Source: Chelydra serpentina
Taxonomy: Eukaryota > Chordata > Testudines > Chelydridae
Direction of reading: 5' to 3'
Length of the DNA: 64,000 nt
NCBI GenBank assembly: GCA_037349315.1
Contig: JBAIAC010000057.1
Location: 1,984,001 to 2,048,000, forward strand
Shown: piece after piece, positions 23,010 through 34,033 of the stretch
Layout of the letters: every line of letters starts with the position of its first letter
Numbering within the stretch: the first letter of the stretch is position 1
Position numbers and translations under genes: made by a program
Notes under the pieces: model-generated
What the model was told of the DNA's origin: nothing
Databases searched by the model: none
Seen by the model: the letters and a program-made list of their open reading frames with translations, nothing else

Positions 23010-24180
23010 GACGGCAGCCACCGGCAGGTGGGGTCGTAGGCTGCCCATGGCGTAGCTCTCCTCATCTAGAGCCACCTGCCGACAGCTGCTGTCGCCCAGC
23101 TGTGGTCAGTTTCTTCTCCTGACTCAGCCCTGTGGCCAGGTCTCACCTCTTCCGGGGTAACGGAAAGTCCAGCAAACAATGGCCCCAAGGCCTCAAGCCA
23201 AGTCTTCGGCCCCAGTCCCACTCCACAGTCCTTGCCCCTGCTCTCTCAGGTCTTCACACCACCTTTGCTGGTGGCCAGTAGGGGAATCCAGGCCCCCCCT
23301 TTTCCCTCGGTTCCAACCCAGGGACCCTGTAATAAGCAGGCCAGCTCCATCTAGTCAGGCCCCCTGCTTCCTCTCTGGGCTTCTTCCTGCCTCAGCCTGT
23401 CTGCAGGTGTTACCCACACACCTGCTGGGGGTGGGGTTCTGTCCCATCTAGTGGCACCGAGACCACAGAGAGAGAGACTAAAATGAGTCTACTCTACCGC
23501 CTGCGCTAGCAGCAGCTGGCTGTTAGCTCATGCAGTCGAGGTTCATGCACTAAGCTCCAGAGATCCCCAGGTTCAATCCTGCCTGCTGACAACTGGTGTC
23601 TGTCGGCATTACACAGGTCTTTCCCAGCAGCCCCTTCCTGGGCTCACGGTGCACCTGGGCTCCCCTCCAGCTCCCTGGGGTCTCTGGCCTCACCCTTCCT
23701 TCAGGGCCTGGCTGCAGGCTCCCGCCTGGAGTGCTACAAATCCCAAAACAACAGCACAAACGGAAACCACTTCGGCCCTTCCTGGGTTTGAATTCCAGCC
23801 TTTCACAAGTCTTCCCTGATGGCCTCACTCAGCAAAATGCTGAAGCCCAGGGTTGCCTCTCCAGGCGTCTGGCCCCTATTTTGAGCCCCATCGCTGGAGC
23901 TAATTCCCTCCCCATGGCTTTCCCCAGTTCTCCTTCCACCTGATTTCCATCTGGCCCTCCCCTACGAGGGGGAACTGCCAATCGCTCATGGGGCTCTCCT
24001 TTCCCAACTGAGCTCTCTCTCTCTGGGTAGACCTTCCTGACCCTTCCCCACCTGTGTCCAATCATTGCAGCTAAGCCAGCCCTTCACCACCACCTGGGGA
24101 GAGCTGCTGTGTGACAGGTGACATTGAACCCTTAAAGGGCCAGCCAGCCTGTGACAGGTGTGTCCTGAGAGCCCCGTGAC
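23010..24180. repeat. GC-rich, repeat-like sequence of unknown family
   Basis: A sharp change to C/T-rich, GC-rich sequence (for example CCAGTCCCACTCCACAGTCC and TACGAGGGGGAACTGCCAAT) with no homeodomain-type words. The texture resembles long-terminal-repeat or other dispersed turtle sequence, and a GTGACAGGTG-like motif recurs near 24113 and 24152. Termini and TSD are not identifiable, so no class is claimed. Confidence 0.4.
23524..23590 (+). mobile_element. tRNA-like SINE head within GC-rich block
   Basis: An A-box-like TAGCTCATGCAGTCGAGG (23524-23541) and a B-box-like GGTTCAATCC (23570-23579) lie at tRNA spacing. The sequence is too diverged and too short to be a functional tRNA gene: there is no convincing cloverleaf. 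It is probably a tRNA-derived repeat. Confidence 0.6.
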
Positions 24181-24610
24181 CTACCACACATCCTAGCCTC
24201 CTGGTCCTGTAACCTCAGGCATGTTGGTGGGCCGCTTGAACCCACGTAGAGTCCAATGGGACTAGGTGTAGGAGCTTGCAGGACCAGGGTCTATTTAGGT
24301 ACTAGCCAGGCACTAGCTGGGTTGGGGTTTAAAGGAGGCAGGGAGTCAATTATCCTCATATTTAGTTCCCAGAAAGAGCTCATGCACACCCACTTCTCTA
24401 CGGGCACACCTCATAACACCCGTACCCTCGCAGCAACTGAACTGGGGCTGTTGCTTTCACTTCCCTGGCTTTGTCTGCGTTACCAGCAGAAGCGATCTAC
24501 CCATGCCTGATGCTGAAGAGGAATAGGGCAATAACTCCCAAGCCCCATAATGTTGTGCATTACTGTGCATTGAGGGAGGTGTGGGGGATCCCTCCCTGAC
24601 CCTCACAGAT
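24181..24610. other. Unassigned non-coding sequence
   Basis: No feature recognised after the GC-rich block. Confidence 0.3.
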
Positions 24611-24614
24611 GATT

Positions 24615-24680
24615 ACATTGTGCCCTGAAGCATGAGGTTTATATGCCCTTTGCATAGTCAAATCCAGGCATAAAACTGCT
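24615..24680 (-). mobile_element. Small CR1/L3-like LINE fragment
   Basis: Contains GCCCTGAAGCATGAGGTTTA and TATGCCCTTT, a block typical of the minus-strand reading of the same LINE group seen at 36626-36960. Confidence 0.5.
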
Positions 24681-25870
24681 CCTCTCTTCTGTATGAGCAG
24701 GGCCCTCCTCCTCCACCCTCCAAGAGGCAGCTCTCTGCTAAAATTCAAGCCTTAATATCTGAGCACATTCATGACCTCCTTGTCTAAGACAGACACTTCC
24801 CATGCAGGAAGGATAACCAAGTTACACAGCCCTTGCTGGACCAGCAGCAGTTAGGAAAGGGATTTCATTCTAGTCCACTTTGATCACATCATGTGAACCG
24901 TCTGGTCTGAAAAGAAAGGGATATGAAAGCCCCTTCTTTCCCCCAGCCTGGTGGCTGAAGGTTTCTTAGTCAGCACAGAAGATGAAATAAAAAATCTCTC
25001 TCTTTTAATAGCCTCACTTGGAGATGAGGCATAACAGAGCCTCTTGGAACACTCTCAGCATGAAATTGGCAGATACCTCGCAAAGCCCCATCCTCCCCAG
25101 GAGGATGCAGCAGATCACTCCAGCTACATCCAAAGCTTTGCACAGCGTCCAAAGTGCAGTAATTTAACTTAATATCATCCATATTTGCAGCAGCTGTCAG
25201 TCACTGCGACAACAATATTAACACTCTTGATATCTTTGTTGTGAGTAACAGAAAATGTAATATTCTTGGGGGGAGAGGCAGCAATCACACCAGCAGCAGC
25301 TTACAACCCGCGTGACTCTCTTTATGGGACTGTGCGAGGTTCAGACTGAATTTTAAACATACAAGAAGGGACTTACTTTGGGGTATAAAATGACTTGAAT
25401 TAACTTTAGGCTGACAAGAGAAAGTAAAAGAAATTGCTAGAATAAATAGATGTGCGAGAGGGAAAGTAAAAGGACATATTTTGAAATTCATAGAAATGCA
25501 AACTCACTTTTTTCAAAGCACTGAAAGAGCAATGGCAGATTTACATTGCTTTCAAAATTGGGGTGAGGAAGCAGGCTGAGAAGGGATGGGTCGTCCTTTT
25601 GGTTCTTGAGTCCTCAGCTAATGTGAAACCAGTTACACTGGAATATTAAATGTTGCTGTCAGTCTTCTCTCTCTCTCCCTAAGAAAGGAGGAGGGAGAAG
25701 TTGGTCTGTTGACTTTCCAATCACGAGAATTTGTCTCTGTCTTTTCACCCAGTTCCTTTCTGAGGGGAAAAAAACATTCTTTTCTCCCCCCTCCCCTCTC
25801 AACTCTTACTCTCTTTAATTAAGTGTTTTCAATTTCCCTCCTTCCTCTCCACGGAGAGAGCTCCCTGAAT
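24681..25870. other. Unassigned non-coding sequence
   Basis: No gene or repeat recognised. T/C-rich patches near 25660-25860 lead into the homeodomain-site block. Confidence 0.4.
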
Positions 25871-25873
25871 TAA

Positions 25874-25998
25874 GATAAGGCATTGATCACCCGTGTTGGG
25901 AGGATGAATCCTAGTTAATTAGTTCATTATTTCTTTTTGCACAGAGAGATTGATGATTTATTAGGCTACGGTTAATTACAGAGTTTATTACTTTGAAA
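25874..25998 (+). other. Duplicated homeodomain-site block, copy A
   Basis: Three words are shared in order with 35339-35433: GATAAGGCATTGATC, TTAATTAGTTCATTA and CGGTTAATTACA-GAGTTTATTA. The spacing differs by about 25 bases between the second and third. The TTAATTA cores are typical homeodomain sites. There are no TIR, TSD or tRNA features, so this may be a duplicated regulatory element or a very old repeat. Confidence 0.6.
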
Positions 25999-26029
25999 AT
26001 AAACAAAATTTAACTTCACATCTTCAGTG

Positions 26030-26140
26030 GGGGAGGGCCTGGTTCTGCTCTCAGCTGTGCCAGTGTAAATCAGGAGCATCTGCACTGAAGTCAGTGGAGT
26101 TGTGCCTATGGGAAGCCAGTGTTAAGAAAGGTCAGAACTG
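26030..26140 (+). mobile_element. Palindromic fold-back element, partial
   Basis: Contains GTGTAAATCAGGAGC and CTGAAGTCAGTGGAG, words of a group of fold-back repeats whose centre approximates CCATTGAAGTCAATGG. The copy is decayed. Confidence 0.5.
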
Positions 26141-26630
26141 GGCCCATGGCCCAGCGAGCAGACGGATTCCCTACAGGTAGAAGAGTTTACCCTGGCAGCT
26201 GTTCATTCACCCCACAGTCACATTCACCCCAGTACGAAGGGCCCATGCCAAGCTGTCTGCACCACTGAAGCCCTCCTAACACACGGGGTTTAGCTGATGT
26301 GCTGGGCCTTGTCAGAACTTCTGTGCTGGGTGAATTTCACTCTTAGGGTTGCATCACAAAGATCCGGTTCAATTCCCACGGAAGTCCATGAAAAGTCCAC
26401 CCTGGTCAGTTTTCTCAAAGTGGAAAAATCTTTCTGAAGTTTCTTATTTCAGGTGATTCACCTTCTCAGACAACGGAGACAGAACGGAAAAGGAAAGCAC
26501 AGAGAAGGGCAGCACTGCCTCTGATGATCCATTTTCATCACAATCCTCTCATGGGAACCATGCGTTTCCTCTGCTCCTTTGGAACCCTGGGCTACAAAGG
26601 AGGTGTCCATCCTCAGACACACCTACAAGG

Positions 26631-26739
26631 GGCCTGATTTTCCCCCTAAAACTCAGACCCTGTTAAAGTGAGTACCCAAAATTGAGACACCCCCCCCTCC
26701 TCTCAAATCACTAGTGGCTTTTGAAAACTCAGGCCCTTT
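26631..26739. mobile_element. Palindromic fold-back element
   Basis: The ends are inverted complements: GGGGCCTGATTTTCC at the left, GAAAACTCAGGCCC at the right. The interior has decayed. It matches the pattern of the 27503-27623 copy. Confidence 0.65.
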
Positions 26740-26824
26740 CCTCCAGCAACTTCCTCTCTGCTTGCCTTGCTCCTTCAAGCTCCCCTTGTAAAAGTGACAT
26801 TTAATGTTGGGCTCGTGTTTCATA

Positions 26825-26935
26825 TTCATAGAACTTAAGGCCAGAGGGAACCACCGGACTGCGTAGTCTGATCTTCTGTCTCTCACAGGCCAGAAAAGAT
26901 GAGCCAGCTACCCCTGTGTTGAGTGCAGTAACACG
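26825..26935 (-). mobile_element. CR1-type LINE 3' end
   Basis: The + strand reads as complement of the 8690-8790 tail: ATTCATAGAACTTAAGGCCA, then AGTCTGATCTTCTGTCTCTC and ACAGGCCAGAA. It is a short, 5'-truncated copy. Confidence 0.75.
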
Positions 26936-27500
26936 TGCTCTTGAGCCTACATCATTTTGAACGTTTTAAAACTAGACTCCTCTGTTTTGACTCATTCATT
27001 CACACCCTTTATCTTAGGACAGTGGAGAAGTTACGCAAAGGACAGTTAACCACATGTTTAAGCATTGTAACAGCTCAGCTCAAGAACTCAGCACTTTCAC
27101 AGTTTTCCATTTCTAAACCATCCCCAACGAAAATCCTAACTGGGGTGACGCCATCCTCCAGGAAGTCCAGGAGAGCCACTGTGCCATCTGGATTCATGTT
27201 CTCACCCACAGAGAACTGGGCGTTCGACTTTGGCAGAAAATACACAGTCCCTGGCACTGCCCACCCAAGATCACAGCCTAACGCTTGGCAGGCTTTAGTT
27301 GCTATGTAAATGAAAAGCAATGTGCACTGCTAGTGTTGTACTTGCTGCACTGTGTTTCACCACAGCTGCACCCGGGGTACACTTGGAGCTGGGGTGGCTT
27401 ATCCCGATGGGACTGGGTGCAATATACGAAAGACCAATTTTTTGCATGTGCCCTCAAATTTTGGATGCTTCACTTTATGAGTGTCCAAGTGTAGACACAT
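26936..27500. other. Unassigned non-coding sequence
   Basis: A 124-codon + frame covers 26935-27309 without a recognisable domain. Nothing else was recognised. Confidence 0.35.
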
Positions 27501-27502
27501 AG

Positions 27503-27623
27503 GGCCTGATTTTCAGAGGTGCTGGACACTTACATCTCCCCAGGGCAGCAAAAACAGCGTCTACTGGGGGACCCAGAAATTCCAAGCCCCAATTAAAGGT
27601 CACTTCTGAAAAATGTGGCCCTC
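27503..27623. mobile_element. Palindromic fold-back element
   Basis: Begins GGGCCTGATTTTCAGAGGTG and ends CTTCTGAAAAATGTGGCCCT, inverted complements with mismatches. The centre has decayed. It directly abuts the left TSD of the next insertion. Confidence 0.7.
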
Positions 27624-27844
27624 AATAACCACAAATGACAAAGGGTCCTGTGGCACCTTATAGACTAACAGAGGTATTGAAGCATAAGCTTTCGTGGGTG
27701 AATACCCACCGGGAAGTGGGTATTCACCCATGAAAGCTTATGCTTCAATACCTCTGTTAGTCTATAAGGTGCCACAGGACCCTTTGTCGCTTCTACAGAT
27801 CCAGACTAACACGGCTACCCCTCTGATACTAATAACCACAAATG
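27624..27844. mobile_element. Fold-back insertion flanked by a perfect 14-bp TSD
   Basis: The 193-base insert 27638-27830 lies between two copies of AATAACCACAAATG (27624-27637 and 27831-27844). It consists of a 73-base arm (27637-27709), a 6-base spacer, and its inverted complement (27716-27788) with one mismatch, then a 42-base tail unique to the right (ACAGATCCAGACTAACACGG). The outer sequence belongs to the same dispersed turtle repeat as 14945-15350. The long TSD argues for reverse-transcriptase-mediated integration, and the mirrored arm for snap-back or template switching during copying. Confidence 0.92.
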
Positions 27845-27879
27845 TGTTCCACGTGGCAAGAGTGGGATGTCGTTAGGAG

Positions 27880-28755
27880 CCTTCACCTCTGACCGGAGAT
27901 TCATAAAACACATTGTGATCAAGAAGTCCACGACAGTGGACTGTTACCTAAACAGAGGTGGCACGGCCCACAGATTATAGGATGATTTGATAACATACAC
28001 CTCTACTATAAACAAGCACACACATGCACAGGGGCTAGCCAGTCTGTAAAGAAAGAAGACAGAAAATACACCTTGCTTTATCTATACTGTGGACACATCC
28101 ATCAGCTCTCATTAGAAATGTAATGAATCCTTCTTTGGAAAGCAGAGAGTTATGATGCTTAACATCCCCTTCCTCCCACCTCTTGCTCTGAGCAAGTATT
28201 TTGATGCTTGTCACTGATAGAAATGAATTGCAGGTACCATAGCAGGCTGCCAGCATATTTCTGCCTCCTAGACCGTTGTCTCATTTCAGTTAAATAAACG
28301 TTAACACTGTTCCTAATGACTTAATTCCTTCTTATATGATAATGAACTGTGATCCCAGAGTTACAGGTTCTCGTAATACAAAATAGCATAAAGCTGCAGC
28401 TAAATGCAAACTTCATAAATAACCATGTCGTTGAACTGAGCTTCTAGGAAAACATCCTTCTGCTTCTAAACTCCTGCTGTCAAAATCAAATGAGAGATTA
28501 AAGTCACACCATAAACCACGCTATAAACAGGAATGGAGAAGAGCTGCACTATCTGTAAGGCCAGGGAAAGTTCTAAATTAGTTTGGACCATTAAGAAAAA
28601 AGTCCTAGATATTCTGCCAACATTTTGTACTTTTTTTATTATTATTATTTTTCTTCCTACCAGAAGAGAATAACACAGGAAAATGTGCTTGATGTGGCCT
28701 TATCTATACAATCCATGACAAATATAAGGATCATCCCCAAACTCACCCTGTTACC
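27880..28755. other. Unassigned non-coding sequence
   Basis: No exon or named repeat. A short ATT-trinucleotide run lies near 28632-28650. Confidence 0.4.
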
Positions 28756-28762
28756 GTCTTCC

Positions 28763-29005
28763 ATGTGGTCTAGTGGATCAGGCATTGGCCTAGGCGCCAG
28801 TAAAGCTGTGTCCTATTCCTGGTTCTACTCCTAACCTGTTGTATGATCTTCAACCAGTTATTCCACCTCTCTGCCCCTGGTTTCCCTCCCACTCTGTCTG
28901 GCTTCTCTAGGCCAGGCAAGAATCTCCCACTACTTGTCTGTACAGCGCCCAGCACAATGGGGCCTCTTGGCACTACTGTAGTGCAAATAAGTGATAAGAC
29001 TGATA
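28763..29005 (+). mobile_element. Near-complete MIR-type SINE
   Basis: Head GTGGTCTAGTGGATCAGGCA with TATTCCTGGTTCTACTCCTA, core around 28848-28870 (ATCTTCAACCAGTTATTCCA), and 3' half CTGTACAGCGCCCAGCACAA with a GTGCAAATAAGTGATAA end. It is one of the most complete MIR copies in the window. Confidence 0.9.
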
Positions 29006-29347
29006 GGAAGGTCGCTTCTGCCAGTAACAAGCTGGGCCAGAGGCTGTAGAGCTGATCCAGTCTTTTCACATGGGACTTGGTCACATTTCTCTTCTGTGCA
29101 AGTCTGCATGGCCCTTAGCTAATTAAGCAACTCGAGGAGAGAACGCTGTTTATGGATGAAACATGGGGAAAAAAACCTACAGTTTTGCAGCAGAGGCCAA
29201 TAAATGCTCCATGAAGGCAGGTCACCTTAAATCTGAACAGAAGTGCTCCCATGGGATGACACATGGAGGGCCAGTACAAGGCATATGGACCAGATAAGCC
29301 ACCAAAGTGTGGAGCATAGATCATATCAACTTTCTGCATAGGCGTGA
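29006..29347. other. Unassigned non-coding sequence
   Basis: No feature was recognised before the left TSD of the next element. Confidence 0.35.
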
Positions 29348-29822
29348 ATCCATGGCAGTAGCGTAGCCGGGGGGGAGCAGGGGGAGCGGCCGCTCCCCCT
29401 GTGAGCAGAAGTGGCGCCTTAAAAAGCGCCGCCCGAGCCCCGCTGCCGGAGCCGGGCTCGGGCAGGGATTTAAAAGGCCCGGGTCTCCTGCCACTGCGGG
29501 GAGCCGCGGGCATTTTAAAGCGCCGCCCAAGCCCCACTGCCAGAGCTCCGGCGGCGCTTTAAAGGGCCCGGGGCTCCCCGCAGCGGCTGGAGCCCCAGGC
29601 CCTTTAAATCACTGCCGGGGAAGCCGGTCCGGTCCAGCAAGGCGTACTGGCTCTTGTCGGTACGCCATGCCAGACCAGACCGGCTTACTTTCACCTCTGG
29701 TGAGGACCCGCCGCCGAAGACCCAGAGCGCCGCCGGGTGAGTACAGGGGGAGCCTGGGGAGGCGCCTTTTTATAGCCCCGCTCCCCCTGTGCTCCGGACC
29801 TGCCTACGCTACTGATCCATGG
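29348..29822. mobile_element. GC-rich hAT-type MITE with perfect 8-bp TSD
   Basis: The insert 29356-29814 (459 bp) has ends CAGTAGCGTAG and CTACGCTACTG, exact inverted complements of 11 bases. It lies between identical 8-bp copies of ATCCATGG (29348-29355 and 29815-29822). The 8-bp TSD and CAG...CTG ends are typical of hAT transposons. The interior is very GC-rich with nested palindromes such as TTTAAAGCGCCGCC/GGCGGCGCTTTAAA. There is no transposase, so it is non-autonomous. The 140-codon minus frame over it is a GC effect. Confidence 0.93.
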
Positions 29823-30189
29823 TACAATCTAGGGCTAAGGAAAAGCGAATTTGCTAAAGAGAAGTGCAGGGTTCCAAGCAATAACTAATTCAGCAGAGCT
29901 CTCACTCTGCATGTCCCTTGCCCCCCAAAATGTAACCTGTCAACAAAGCGGATTGAATTCCTCGTAGTCTTCGACAGCATGTTGCATGGATGAATAATGG
30001 GGAGACTGGAACAGCTGTGGGCTCATTCATCACAAGCAAGCTGATGCTATCAGTGGCAAAAATGCACCAGCCCTTGTCTAATAAGCCTGTAGGAACTGGC
30101 TGAAGAAGGACAGTGGCCATAGAATAGTAGCTGGCAGCAACTCAGCAAATCATGAAGGAGAGACTAGCTCTTGGATGCCTGGAGGGTAA
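29823..30189. other. Unassigned non-coding sequence
   Basis: No feature was recognised between the MITE and the LINE tail. Confidence 0.35.
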
Positions 30190-30575
30190 GTCTTCTTCAC
30201 ATGCCCCGAGTCGGACTTGGGGTCAGGAAGGAACTTTCTCCCAAGTCAGTTTGGCAGGGACCTCAGCACGGGAGAAGGGTCACCTTCCTCTGCAGCGTGG
30301 GGCCTGGGTCGCCTGCTGGGATCATCTGGGAATATCTCATTTAATCAGTTCCCTGCCATTACTGGGGCCTCGGCCATTGGTGGCACCTCAGTCTGTCCCT
30401 GTTCTCAGCCTGCGGCCACAATACTTTATTCTCCCCGAGACTGAAACGCTTTAGCCTAACTAAAGTCATTGGGCTCAACAGAGGTGTAGCTGGATGGGGT
30501 TGACTGGCCTGAGCTACACTGGAGGTCAGACCAGATGATCCAATGGTCTATTCTGGCCTTAGATGCTATGAAACC
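30190..30575 (+). mobile_element. CR1-like LINE 3' untranslated region
   Basis: Contains GGTCAGGAAGGAACTTTCTC, CCTTCCTCTGCAGCGTGGGG and a terminal GGAGGTCAGACCAGATGATC ... GCCTTAGATGCTATGAA. This is the end of a LINE group widespread in sauropsids. No coding part remains. Confidence 0.75.
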
Positions 30576-31865
30576 TGTTGGATTTCAATTCCCACCTGGT
30601 GTTTTCTGCCCTGGTGTGTTCCCCATGTCCTGGATACCTGGGGTGGGAATCATTCTGGAAATGCATCAGGAGCATTTCACAGGGAACAAAGGGTGTTTCC
30701 TGCGTTGTGCAGTTGCTTAACAGCCTGGGTTTCATTGCTATTTATTTCTGTTAACTTCTTGCGCTGCAACCGCGTGACAGCTCAGGTGAGTAATTGGCCG
30801 CCAGTGTGGGCAAAGGGGTCCTGACTTGGCTCTGGATGGCACATTTAGGGCCAGTTGCTGACATGCTGACTCCCATTGGCTAGTAACTGGCTCCAGGACA
30901 GTCCCATTGAAACCAATATTGCGCCCAGGGCATCAGTTGCTACCCAACATGACTAAGGCTATCAGTATTTGACCCTTAACAATTTCTTGACCATTGCCAG
31001 TCTTGGATGCTGTGACTAGAACTTCAGAAATTCTCCTCCTAGATCAGCATTCGGGAAGAACTGAGTTTGCCAAGCAAGTGCAGTCAATTCTTCCTATTTA
31101 GAGAAAAGAAAATCCTTGCATTAGGGGATCTCTACTCTTCAAAGGAGATGTTCAACATCGTCTCCTTTCTGCCTCCTAAGTCGGCTCTGGAAGAGAATTG
31201 GAATAGAAAATGGGCGAGATACCAGTCTATTTACATTTAATTTAATGCTGAAGTTCTCAGCTGTAATGGACAGAGATCTGGTCTACAGTGCACGGGACTG
31301 AAATGCAAACTAGTCAAATGGCGGTAATTGTAAAACAGGGGATCACGGTAATACCAGACTTTCATTCAGTTTTTCCTAAGTAATTAAAGCACAGCAAATA
31401 CAAATCAGAGAGTGCCACTGATTTAAATAAACTGTCAGCAGGAAAGTGATTTACTGATGAAGCCCTTTGCAAATCACACATCAGCTGTACCCACATATCA
31501 GGGAAATTATTTTGTTTCTTCAAAGTGAACACAATTCATACAGATGGCAGGCTTCCCTTCCTGCCTGCTCTGGAACGACAATGGGAGTGCTTAGAATGAC
31601 ATGGAAGACAGAAGTTGCTCTGTGCCCTGGTGCTTAATTCAAAAGTACACTACGGAGAATAGTAAATGAACTGATGTGAGTGAAATGCTGGTTGGAGCTG
31701 TCTGTTTAGAAATGAGAGGGTATGTTCATGTCTCTGGCCTTCGCAGAGAGAAAGGGAGCATCCCCGTGATACACCTGTGTCTTGTTTCTGGCCAGTAGGA
31801 TCAGAGCCTATTTGGTGGCCTGTGAAACAAATCAATGGCCCCAGGCCAGAGTTATCAGAGACCAC
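30576..31865. other. Unassigned non-coding sequence
   Basis: No gene recognised. A weak CCATTG-centred fold-back fragment may be present around 30845-30945 (GGGCCAGTTGCTGACATGCT). The rest is unassigned. Confidence 0.4.
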
Positions 31866-32586
31866 ATTAGAAAAGAAGTATGGGCTGGATGAATGGACTA
31901 TAAGGTGGATAGAAAACTGGCTAGATTGTCGGGCTCAACGGGTAGTGATCAATGGCTCCATGTCTAGTTGGCAGCCGGTATCAAGCGGAGTGCCCCAAGG
32001 GTCGGTCCTGGGGCCGGTTTTGTTCAATATCTTTATTAATTATCTGGAGACTGGCATGGATTGCACCCTCAGCAAATTTGCAGATGACACTAAACTGGGA
32101 GGAGTGGTTGATACACTGGAGGGTAGGGATAGGATACAGAGGGACCTAGACAAATTAGAGGATTGGGCCAAAAGAAATCTGATGAGGTTCAACAAGGACA
32201 AGTGCAGAGTCCTGCACTTAGGACGGAAGAATCCCATGCACTGCTATAGACTAGGGACCGAATGGCTGGGCAGCGGTTCTGCAGAAAAGGACCTAGGGGC
32301 TACAGTGGACGAGAAGCTGGATATGAGTCAACAGTGTGCCCTTGTTGCCAAGAAGGCTAATGGCATTTTGGGCTGTATAAGTAGGAGCAAAGCCAGCAGA
32401 TCGAGGGACGTGATTATTCCCCTCTATTCGGCACTGGTGAGGCCTCATTTGGAGTACTGTGTCCAGTTTTGGGCCCCACACTACAAGAAGGATGTGGATA
32501 AATTGGAAAGAGTCCAGCGGAGGGCAACAAACATGATTAAGGGACTGGAGCACATGATTTACGAAGAGGGAACTGGGATTATTTAA
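31777..32586 (+). pseudogene. CR1 reverse-transcriptase open frame (partial)
   Basis: A 269-codon frame in which residues about 33-269 are CR1 ORF2 reverse transcriptase. Visible landmarks are the [10 protein letters not shown] motif (residues 71-80), the catalytic FADD motif (101-104, a YADD variant usual in CR1), and a [19 protein letters not shown] block followed by [18 protein letters not shown]. The first 32 residues are unrelated flank. The endonuclease domain and N-terminal RT palm are absent, and the frame ends early at a point where family members continue. It cannot encode a working enzyme. The preserved frame suggests a fairly young insertion. Confidence 0.9.
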
Positions 32587-32845
32587 TCTGCAGAAGAGAA
32601 GAATGAGGGGGGATTTGATAGCTGCCTTCATCTACCTGAAAGGAGGGATCCAAAGAGGCAGGATCTAGACTGTTCTCAGTGGTACCAGATGATAGAACAA
32701 GGAGTAATCATCTCAAATTGCAGTGGGGGGTCTAGGTTGGATATTAGTAAAAACCATTTCACTAGGAGGGTGGTGAAGCACTGGAATGGGTTATCTAGGG
32801 AGGTGGTTGGAATCTCCTTCCTTAGACGTTTTTAAAGTTTTTAAG
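31870..32845 (+). mobile_element. CR1 LINE, 5'-truncated and lacking its 3' end
   Basis: The CR1 reverse-transcriptase half begins near [16 protein letters not shown] and continues past the open frame into the protein C-terminal region (32590-32830: AGAATGAGGGGGGATTTGAT, GGGTTATCTAGGGAGGTGGT). The normal CR1 3' untranslated tail is missing: the copy stops at about 32845, where another CR1 piece begins. Losing the 3' end is unusual, since target-primed copies keep it. Confidence 0.92.
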
Positions 32846-33226
32846 AAAGGGGAACTATGCAAAAATGAGGCGGTTAGTTAAACAGAAATTAAAAGGTACA
32901 GTGACTAGAGTGAAATCCCTGCAAGCTGCATGGACACTTTTCAAAGACACTATAATAGAGGCCCAACTTAAATATATACCCCAAATTAAAAAACACAGTA
33001 AAAGAACTAAAAAAGAGCCATCGTGGCTTAACAACCATGTAAAAGAAGCAGTGAGAGATAAAAAGGCATCTTTTAAAAAGTGGAAGTCAAATCCTAGTGA
33101 GGTAAATAGAAAGGAGCACAAACACTGCCAAATTAAGTGTAAAAATGTAATAAGAAAAGCCAAAAAGGAGTTTGAAGAACAGCTAGCCAAAAACTCAGAA
33201 GGAAATAACAACATGTTTTTTAAGTA
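32846..33226 (+). mobile_element. CR1 ORF2 endonuclease-RT linker fragment
   Basis: A frame open from 32865 translates to a lysine-rich stretch with KEPSWLNNHVKEAVRDKKAS, FKKWKSNPSEVNRKEHKHCQ and KKEFEEQLAKNSEGNNNMFF. This is the segment that precedes the RT domain in turtle CR1. It lies directly downstream of a CR1 RT half, so the order is reversed relative to a normal element. It ends abruptly near 33226 without a 3' tail. Confidence 0.85.
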
Positions 33227-33229
33227 TGG

Positions 33230-34033
33230 GGGCCAGGGCTACTTTAACCTACATCTTCTGGCTCCACATTCCATTGCACCTGGGTAGCCCCATGCTGCCT
33301 CCAGCTCACCTGTGATCCGTCTCCTGAACTGGTCAAACAGATCCCTTCAGCACAAGGCTGCATCACATTGACCTTGGGCCGGAGAGGGCGTGGGAAGCTT
33401 TTCCTGCTGTTAGCCACGCTTTCACTGTTTGTGGACAAACCTAGGGCTCCGTTTTAGAAGGGCTGGCCGTGTTCTGTCCCCAGCACAGCACTTACATGGA
33501 GGCAACAAAAGAGCAAACAGGGTTTATCAAAAGCAGGATCTTTGTTTACCAGATGTCAGCTAATAATAAGAGGTGTTATGCCAGCACTGAGACCCATTGT
33601 GAACGGCATGTACAAGCTTATGAGCTCAGCTAGCTGATTTATTGACTGTTCTGTGCCCTCATTGCATGGGCTGGTTTGAATGTAATCTGCTGAAAACACC
33701 CCAACGGGACCCATAAACTTTATATAAAGAGTCTTAACTCAAACAGTAAGAGACTCCCAGGACCCGAGGAGAACGGCACAAACGCTGCAGAGGATGGATT
33801 TCTTTATGTGATTTTTTTATTTTGTAATCACAGGAGCTGTTTTCTGTTTATTTTGCAAAACAAAAGTAACCCCCCCAAAAGCCACCCCCTAGAATCTTGG
33901 TCCACAAACAAAAATCCTAGGAAGGAACCTGGTTACGCTGTTTGCGCTCCGTTCAGACGCTGACTTGACCTACATGATACATGGATATAAGTCCCACTGA
34001 CCTTCCCAGATGTGTCTTTCCTCAATGGGTTGC
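33230..34033. other. Unassigned non-coding sequence
   Basis: No gene or repeat recognised. Confidence 0.4.

Noticed and set aside
23524..23590. Possible tRNA gene
   Set aside because: A- and B-box-like words exist but no convincing cloverleaf; better explained as a tRNA-derived repeat.
29115..29537. 140-codon minus-strand frame with proline- and alanine-rich segments
   Set aside because: Most of it lies in the GC-rich hAT-type MITE; GC content removes stops. No domain seen.
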